Positions 26,687 to 33,001 of a stretch of DNA of 33,001 bases are shown in pieces (position 1 is the first letter of the stretch; each line of letters begins with the position of its first letter). The DNA is from Flavobacteriaceae bacterium (lineage in GTDB: Bacteria; Bacteroidota; Bacteroidia; Flavobacteriales; Flavobacteriaceae): assembly GCA_018608625.1 (NCBI GenBank), contig JABAZC010000031.1:1-33001 (forward strand), read 5' to 3'. A program made the translations under genes and the position numbers. Below the pieces are notes generated by a model. The model worked only from the letters and a program-made list of their open reading frames with translations, ran no database searches and was not told the DNA's origin.

Positions 26687-27988
26687 TTATTTAGAAACAG
26701 ACTTGAATGGGCGATAAGTACTTCCAGTGTATATTTGTCGGGGTCGACCTATAGGTTCATTACGAAAACGCATTTCTTTCCATTGACCTATCCAACCTGG
26801 AAGACGACCTAGGGCAAACATAGCTGTAAACATTTCTACAGGAATTCCCATAGCACGATAAATAATCCCAGAGTAAAAGTCAACGTTAGGATAAAGTTTT
26901 CTATCCACAAAGTAAGGATCTGTTAAGGCTTCATTTTCAAGACTTTTGGCGATATCTAAAATAGGATCTTCAACTCCTAAATCTTTGAGAACTTCATCAG
27001 CTGCTACTTTGATGATCTTAGCGCGTGGATCAAAGTTTTTATAAACTCTATGTCCAAATCCCATTAAACGAAAAGGGTCACTTTTATCTTTAGCTTTTGC
27101 CATATATTTTTTCGTGTCGCCACCATCTTCTTTGATAGCCTCTAACATTTCTAAAACTGCTTGGTTAGCTCCTCCGTGAAGGGGGCCCCATAAGGCAGAA
27201 ATACCCGCAGATATAGAAGCAAATAAACCAGCATGAGAAGAACCAACTATTCGAACTGTAGATGTAGAGCAGTTTTGCTCATGGTCAGCATGTAAAATGA
27301 GTAACTTATTTAAAGCATTAACAATAACTTGGTTTTGAACATAAACCTCATTAGGCTTATTAAACATCATTTTAAGGATGTTTTCTACATAACCCAAAGA
27401 ACTATCTCCATAATCTAGAGGGAGCCCATTCTTCTTTCTTAAAGTCCATGCTACTAATACTGGAATCTTTCCTAAAACTTTAACTATATTGTTATACAAG
27501 GCCTCTCTAGTCCTTTGGTAATCAATATTACTAACTTGGTCGTTTGTAGGGTTAAAAGCTGTAAGCGCACTAGTAAGTGAGGATAAAACACCCATAGGAT
27601 GTGCGGACTTTGGAAAAGCATCTAATATTTTACGAATATCATCATCTACGATAGTCTCGGATTTTATATCTGAATGAAATTTATCTAATTGTTCACTATT
27701 TGGTAATTCTCCAAAAATTAATAAATATGTGACTTCTAAGAAATCAGCTTTGTCAGCTAATTCTTCAATGGAATACCCTCTGTATCTTAAGATACCTTTT
27801 TCGCCGTCTAAGAATGTGATTTCACTTTTACAAGAACCTGTGTTTTTAAAACCTGGATCTATTGTTGTTACTCCTCCTGTAACCGACCTCAGAGTACTAA
27901 TATCTATAGCAACTTCATTTTCAGAACCTATAAAAGTTGGGAATTCATATTTTTGACCGTTTATTTCTAAAATTGCTTTATCTGACAT
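26687..27988 (-). CDS. gltA: Citrate synthase (type II, Gram-negative length)
   Basis: Condenses acetyl-CoA and oxaloacetate to citrate, the entry step of the TCA cycle, in the cytoplasm. The 433-residue product has an N-terminal beta-rich extension (MSDKAILEINGQKYEFP) typical of the large hexameric citrate synthases. The active-site segments are HADHEQNCSTSTVR, GSSHAGLFA, GPLHGGANQAVL and GFGHRVYKNFDPRAK. Near the C-terminus are MFTAMFALGRLPGWIGQW and GRPRQIYTG. ATG start. It is preceded by the eno terminator region and followed by the two guanidino-hydrolase genes, suggesting a three-gene unit. No consensus -7 element was found in the 193 bases upstream. Confidence 0.96.
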   Translation of the reverse strand: MSDKAILEINGQKYEFPTFIGSENEVAIDISTLRSVTGGVTTIDPGFKNTGSCKSEITFLDGEKGILRYRGYSIEELADKADFLEVTYLLIFGELPNSEQLDKFHSDIKSETIVDDDIRKILDAFPKSAHPMGVLSSLTSALTAFNPTNDQVSNIDYQRTREALYNNIVKVLGKIPVLVAWTLRKKNGLPLDYGDSSLGYVENILKMMFNKPNEVYVQNQVIVNALNKLLILHADHEQNCSTSTVRIVGSSHAGLFASISAGISALWGPLHGGANQAVLEMLEAIKEDGGDTKKYMAKAKDKSDPFRLMGFGHRVYKNFDPRAKIIKVAADEVLKDLGVEDPILDIAKSLENEALTDPYFVDRKLYPNVDFYSGIIYRAMGIPVEMFTAMFALGRLPGWIGQWKEMRFRNEPIGRPRQIYTGSTYRPFKSVSK

Positions 27989-28123
27989 TTTGGGAAGTGT
28001 TATAATATGTAGCGAATTTACAAAAAAAAAATGTTTTATTCGAAAGGCTTACAGAGAATCTCTAGGCAACTGTTTTTAAAAAAAACTGGAATATTATTAA
28101 TTGAGAAGCGCAGTCTTAAAATC

Positions 28124-28171
28124 TTATTCAAAAAAAAGACACCTTAAATAAGGTGCCTTTTTTTTGAATAA
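28124..28171 (-). terminator. Intrinsic terminator after eno
   Basis: A 48-base near-perfect inverted repeat: 28124-28146 and 28149-28171 are 23-base arms with one mismatch, with the G/C core CACCTTA-AA-TAAGGTG and flanking runs of eight A and eight T. On the minus strand it begins 11 bases after the eno stop and ends in a T-run, which fits a strong terminator; its symmetry would let it work both ways. gltA starts about 136 bases beyond. Confidence 0.88.
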
Positions 28172-28181
28172 ACTAAGTATG

Positions 28182-29553
<1,372 letters not shown>

Positions 29554-29581
29554 GTAATTATTAGCTAAAACGTTGTAGTAG

Positions 29582-29625
29582 TAAAAATAAAAAGGCAATG
29601 TTTTTTTAATTAAATATCACCTTTT
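29582..29625 (-). terminator. Intrinsic terminator after carA
   Basis: On the minus strand AAAAGGTGAT (29625-29616) pairs with ATTGCCTTTT (29599-29590) as a 10-base stem with two G-U pairs and a 16-base loop, followed by TATTTTTA. It lies 10 bases after the carA stop. The stem is modest, so the call is moderate. Confidence 0.65.
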
Positions 29626-29634
29626 ATGAACTGG

Positions 29635-30732
29635 TTATTTTAAACTTTGGATAAACTGATCAAACAAGTAAGATGAGTCGTGAGGACCAGGACTTGCTTC
29701 AGGATGGTATTGAACGGAGAAGCAATTTTTTGACTTCATCGCAATCCCTGCCACTGTATCATCGTTTAAATGCAAGTGCGTAATCTCTAAATCTGCGTGT
29801 GCTTCCGCTTCTTGTCTATTGACAGCAAATCCATGGTTTTGAGAAGTGATTTCACCTTTACCAGTAACAAGGTTTTTTACAGGATGATTGATCCCTCTAT
29901 GACCATTATGCATTTTATAAGTAGACACACCATTAGCTAATGCAATTACTTGGTGGCCTAAACAGATTCCGAAAAGGGGAAGGTTTTTATCTATAATTGT
30001 TTTAGCTAGTATTTGGGCTTCTGCCAATGGTTCCGGATCTCCCGGTCCATTAGACAAGAAATAGCCGTCAGGTTTCCATGCACTTAATTCTTCAAAAGTT
30101 GAATTGTATGGAAACACCTTTATGTAAGCGTCTCTTTTTGCAAAATTTCTAAGAATATTTTCTTTGACCCCAATATCTAAAGCTGCAATTTTGTAACGTG
30201 CATTTTCATCTCCATAAAAATAAGGCTCTTTAGTTGATACTTTAGATGCCAGTTCAAGACCTTCCATTTGAGGAATTTGTAAAAGCTGTTTTTTGAGTCC
30301 TTCTAAATCATCTACATCAGTAGAGATAACGGCATTCATCGCACCATTATCACGGATATAACTCACCAAAGCTCTCGTGTCTACATCTGAAATTGCGAAT
30401 AAGTTATGGGTGTTAAAGAAATCCTCTAGCGATCCCTCAGCATCAACACGCGAATAGTTGTAACTAAAATTTTTGCAAATAAGGCCTGAGATTTTGACAG
30501 AGTCCGACTCCATCTCATCCGTATTAATTCCATAGTTTCCTATGTGCGGATTTGTGGTCACCATAAGCTGACCAAAATAAGAAGGATCAGTAAAAATCTC
30601 TTGATAACCAGTCATTCCGGTATTGAAACAAACCTCTCCAAAGGCTGTTCCCTCATTTCCAATTGCTTTACCGTGGAAAATAGTACCATCTGCTAGAACT
30701 AAAACGGCTTTCTTTCTTGTTTTGTATTTCAT
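29635..30732 (-). CDS. carA: Carbamoyl phosphate synthase small subunit
   Basis: Class I glutamine amidotransferase subunit that supplies ammonia to CarB for carbamoyl phosphate, the precursor of arginine and pyrimidines. The 365-residue product has the N-terminal CPSase small domain (LVLADGTIFHGKAIG, GMTGYQEIFTDPSYFGQL) and the glutaminase domain with the nucleophile Cys257 in GICLGHQ and His343/Glu345 in QYHPEASPGPHD. The catalytic triad is complete. No carB is adjacent: eno follows after a terminator. The gene lies 95 bases after rplQ, behind that gene's terminator, so it needs its own promoter. Confidence 0.97.
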   Translation of the reverse strand: MKYKTRKKAVLVLADGTIFHGKAIGNEGTAFGEVCFNTGMTGYQEIFTDPSYFGQLMVTTNPHIGNYGINTDEMESDSVKISGLICKNFSYNYSRVDAEGSLEDFFNTHNLFAISDVDTRALVSYIRDNGAMNAVISTDVDDLEGLKKQLLQIPQMEGLELASKVSTKEPYFYGDENARYKIAALDIGVKENILRNFAKRDAYIKVFPYNSTFEELSAWKPDGYFLSNGPGDPEPLAEAQILAKTIIDKNLPLFGICLGHQVIALANGVSTYKMHNGHRGINHPVKNLVTGKGEITSQNHGFAVNRQEAEAHADLEITHLHLNDDTVAGIAMKSKNCFSVQYHPEASPGPHDSSYLFDQFIQSLK

Positions 30733-30745
30733 TATAATTGACTGC

Positions 30746-30762
30746 TTGTAAAAGTTTTACAA
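30746..30762. promoter_or_regulatory. Perfect palindrome before carA, possible operator
   Basis: TTGTAAAA-G-TTTTACAA is an 8-base inverted repeat around one central base, 13 bases before the carA ATG and just past the rplQ terminator. A dimeric regulator site or a leader hairpin is possible. No known motif for a pyrimidine or arginine regulator is recognised, and AT-rich DNA yields such palindromes by chance. Confidence 0.4.
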
Positions 30763-30768
30763 AATTGC

Positions 30769-30803
30769 AAAAAAAAAAGGATAAACTAAAAAAGTTTATC
30801 CTT
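30769..30803 (-). terminator. Intrinsic terminator after rplQ
   Basis: On the minus strand AAGGATAAACT (30803-30793) and AGTTTATCCTT (30787-30777) are exact 11-base complements with a 5-base T loop, followed by a T-run (ten T at 30778-30769, two of them in the stem). It begins 24 bases after the rplQ stop and ends the ribosomal transcript. Confidence 0.92.
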
Positions 30804-30827
30804 AAAATTTCAAATGCTTATTAACAT

Positions 30828-31304
30828 TTATTCTTCTTCTTCAGTTGTTGTTATTTCTACCGCAGTAGCAACTGGTTTTGCAGCGCCTCCTTTTCGGCTT
30901 CTACGAGTTGTTTTTTTCTTAGGTTGCTTATCAGCATTATAGATTTCATTGTAATCTACTAATTCGATCATAGCCATATCAGCATTATCTCCAAGACGAT
31001 TACCTAACTTTATGATTCTGGTGTAACCACCTGGACGATCAGCGATTTTAGTTGCGACAGCACCAAACAATTCAGTGATAGCTTCTTTTTGTCTTAAACG
31101 AGCAAAAACTAATCGCCTGTGATGAGTTGTATCGTCTTTTGCTTTTGTAATTAAAGGCTCAACAAATTGTTTTAAAGCTTTAGCTTTAGCTACTGTTGTA
31201 TTAATACGCTTGTGTTCAATTAAAGAACAAGCCATGTTAGCTAACATTGACTTTCTGTGCGCAGTTTTTCTGCCTAAATGATTTATTTTTTTTCCGTGTC
31301 TCAT
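30828..31304 (-). CDS. rplQ: 50S ribosomal protein L17 with C-terminal tail
   Basis: Large-subunit protein located near the peptide exit region. The first about 125 residues are a standard L17: [38 protein letters not shown] and [17 protein letters not shown]. About 30 further residues form a tail that is first basic ([12 protein letters not shown]) and then acidic (EITTTEEEE), giving 158 residues against about 120-127 in Proteobacteria. It is 61 bases after rpoA and is the last gene of the rpsD-rpoA-rplQ group. Confidence 0.97.
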   Translation of the reverse strand: MRHGKKINHLGRKTAHRKSMLANMACSLIEHKRINTTVAKAKALKQFVEPLITKAKDDTTHHRRLVFARLRQKEAITELFGAVATKIADRPGGYTRIIKLGNRLGDNADMAMIELVDYNEIYNADKQPKKKTTRRSRKGGAAKPVATAVEITTTEEEE

Positions 31305-31365
31305 GACATTTTCTTTTAAACTTTATCTTGCATCAACTCATTAAGAGGAGCAAATTATAAAGTAA

Positions 31366-32358
31366 TTAATCTTTATCTAGTTTGTACTTACTTAAGTCCA
31401 TTCCGAAACTAAGCCCCTTTATATTAACTAACTCTTCTAGTTCAGTTAAAGATTTCTTACCAAAGTTTCTAAACTTCATTAAGTCATTTTTGTTAAACGA
31501 GACTAGGTCTCCTAAAGTATCTACTTCTGCAGCTTTTAAGCAATTAAGAGCACGAACGGAAAGGTCCATGTCAATTAATTTAGTTTTAAGCAACTGACGC
31601 ATGTGAAGGGATTCTTCGTCATAAGTTTCAGTTTGTGCAATCTCATCTGCCTCTAAAGTGATACGCTCGTCAGAGAATAACATAAAGTGGTGAATTAAGA
31701 TCTTGGCAGCTTGCGTTAGTGCATCTTGAGGAGTAATAGAACCGTCAGTTTGAATTTCGAAAACTAGTTTTTCGTAATCTGTCTTCTGTTCTACACGAAA
31801 GTTCTCAACACTGTACTTAACATTTTTTATTGGTGTATAAATAGAATCTGTAAATATTGTGCCAACCGCTACTGATGCTTTTTTATTGTCTTCTGCAGGC
31901 ACATATCCACGACCTTTTTCTAAAGTTAATTCCATATTGATGGTCACTTTAGGATCAAGATTACAAATAACTAAATCTGAATTCAAAACTTGAAAACCAG
32001 AAATAAACTTCTGAAAATCTCCAGCAGTTAATTTGTCTTGTCCTGAAATAGAAATTGAAACTGATTCATTATCTACTTCTTCGATTTGTCGCTTAAAGCG
32101 AACTTGCTTAAGGTTAAGAATTATCTCGGTAACATCTTCAACAACTCCAGGAATTGTAGAAAATTCATGCTCAACTCCTTCCATTTTAACTGAAGTAATT
32201 GCAAATCCTTCTAATGAAGAAAGTAAGACGCGTCTTAAAGCATTACCTACCGTTAGTCCGTAACCGGGCTCTAAAGGTCTGAACTCAAACTTACCTTCAA
32301 AATCAGTAGAATCAATCAAGATTACTTTATCGGGCTTCTGAAAATTTAAAATTGCCAT
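31366..32358 (-). CDS. rpoA: DNA-directed RNA polymerase subunit alpha
   Basis: Alpha subunit, which dimerises to start RNA polymerase assembly and contacts promoters and regulators through its C-terminal domain. The 330-residue product has the N-terminal domain with [20 protein letters not shown] and [13 protein letters not shown], the insert domain, and after a short linker the C-terminal domain with [20 protein letters not shown] and [18 protein letters not shown]. Length is standard. It sits between rpsD (20 bases upstream) and rplQ. Confidence 0.98.
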   Translation of the reverse strand: MAILNFQKPDKVILIDSTDFEGKFEFRPLEPGYGLTVGNALRRVLLSSLEGFAITSVKMEGVEHEFSTIPGVVEDVTEIILNLKQVRFKRQIEEVDNESVSISISGQDKLTAGDFQKFISGFQVLNSDLVICNLDPKVTINMELTLEKGRGYVPAEDNKKASVAVGTIFTDSIYTPIKNVKYSVENFRVEQKTDYEKLVFEIQTDGSITPQDALTQAAKILIHHFMLFSDERITLEADEIAQTETYDEESLHMRQLLKTKLIDMDLSVRALNCLKAAEVDTLGDLVSFNKNDLMKFRNFGKKSLTELEELVNIKGLSFGMDLSKYKLDKD

Positions 32359-32378
32359 ATTGCTTAGTGTATCAGTTA

Positions 32379-32984
32379 TTATTTAGAATATAATTCGACG
32401 ATGAATTGTTCGTTAATGTTCTCTGGAATTTGAATTCTAGCTGGAATAGAAACATATGTACCAGATTTAATATCATTGTTCCAAGTAATCCACTCATAAA
32501 CTACAGATGAATTTGACAAAGCAGATTCAATTGTTTCTAATGATTTAGATTTCTCTCTAACGGCAACAACGTCGCCAGCTTTTAAAGAATACGAAGGGAT
32601 ATTAACAATACCTCCATTTACCGTAATATGTCTGTGAGACACTAATTGTCTAGCCCCACTTCTAGAACGAGATAAGCCCATTCTAAAAACAACATTATCC
32701 AATCTAGATTCACATAATTGTAAAAGCACCTCGCCGGTAATACCTTGCGAAGCAGTTGCTTTTTTAAACATGTTTCTAAACTGCTTTTCTAGAACACCAT
32801 AGGTGTACTTAGCTTTTTGCTTTTCCATTAACTGGATCGCATATTCAGACTTTTTACCACGGCGTCTATTATTTCCGTGCTGTCCTGGAGGATAGTTTCT
32901 TTTTTCAAAAGATTTATCTTCTCCAAAGATTGCTACGCCAAACTTTCGGGCGATTTTAGTTTTAGGACCAGTATATCTTGCCAT
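32379..32984 (-). CDS. rpsD: 30S ribosomal protein S4
   Basis: Primary 16S rRNA-binding protein of the small subunit. The 201-residue product begins [16 protein letters not shown], has the [20 protein letters not shown] segment and an S4 RNA-binding domain at about 92-155 ([30 protein letters not shown]). Length is normal and the whole gene is in the window; the 17 bases beyond the start are the truncated leader. It heads the visible rpsD-rpoA-rplQ group; rpsK or other ribosomal genes would be expected just outside. Confidence 0.98.
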   Translation of the reverse strand: MARYTGPKTKIARKFGVAIFGEDKSFEKRNYPPGQHGNNRRRGKKSEYAIQLMEKQKAKYTYGVLEKQFRNMFKKATASQGITGEVLLQLCESRLDNVVFRMGLSRSRSGARQLVSHRHITVNGGIVNIPSYSLKAGDVVAVREKSKSLETIESALSNSSVVYEWITWNNDIKSGTYVSIPARIQIPENINEQFIVELYSK

Positions 32985-33001
32985 TTCGTTTTGTTTTTGA
33001 G

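Noticed and set aside
27989-28123. Consensus promoter for gltA
   Set aside because: I searched the minus strand for TTG plus TAnnTTTG and found only poor matches, so none is reported.
28124-28171. 48-base inverted repeat as a transposon end or MITE
   Set aside because: It has a terminator layout (G/C core, T-run) 11 bases after eno, with no flanking duplication and no second copy seen in the window.

Overview
The window looks like a core-genome segment of a low-GC Bacteroidota bacterium, most likely Flavobacteriaceae. Three things point that way. The protein families have flavobacterial features: a long-linker FtsZ ending in NNSYLHDNVD, an enlarged MraY, a PafA-type phosphatase lipoprotein and tailed L17. 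Several upstream regions carry the Bacteroidota -7 promoter element TAnnTTTG rather than a sigma-70 -10 box. The gene order also fits, with a divergent hydrolase-yihA pair facing mraZ and rpsD-rpoA-rplQ followed by carA and eno. This placement is inference from motifs and context; no database was searched.

Region 1 (1-15929, minus strand) is a complete run of a division and cell wall (dcw) cluster. Read in transcription order it is mraZ, rsmH, ftsL, ftsI (one PASTA domain), murE, mraY, murD, ftsW, murG, murC, ftsQ, ftsA, ftsZ, then a terminator, a yqeY-like gene and the 5' part of a tRNA cut by the window edge. Genes overlap or sit within a few bases of each other, so one long transcript is likely. 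murF, ddl and murB are absent from the cluster. Upstream of mraZ are three exact-phase 10-bp repeats that fit MraZ boxes, next to a perfect -7 element. This suggests autoregulation of the whole cluster.

Region 2 (15930-20897) is mainly plus strand: a divergent alpha/beta hydrolase and the ribosome-assembly GTPase YihA/EngB, then mlaE-mlaF (lipid-transport ABC permease and ATPase) without an adjacent MCE-domain partner. Between them, on the minus strand, is a PafA-like alkaline phosphatase lipoprotein whose 3' end overlaps that of yihA.

Region 3 (20901-27988, minus strand) holds argS, a SprT-like zinc protein and a DUF389 membrane protein as one likely operon. Upstream of it is gltA (citrate synthase) followed by two adjacent genes of the guanidino-modifying (arginine deiminase/DDAH) superfamily.

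Region 4 (28182-32984, minus strand) is rpsD-rpoA-rplQ (ribosome and RNA polymerase), carA (carbamoyl phosphate synthase small subunit, without carB) and eno (enolase). Clear intrinsic terminators follow rplQ, carA and eno.

I see no mobile element, CRISPR array, defence system, rRNA or pseudogene. No convincing undescribed multi-gene system is present. The points most worth a second look are the MraZ-box promoter, the paired guanidino-hydrolase genes, the alternative TTG starts, and two palindromic sites upstream of carA and eno.
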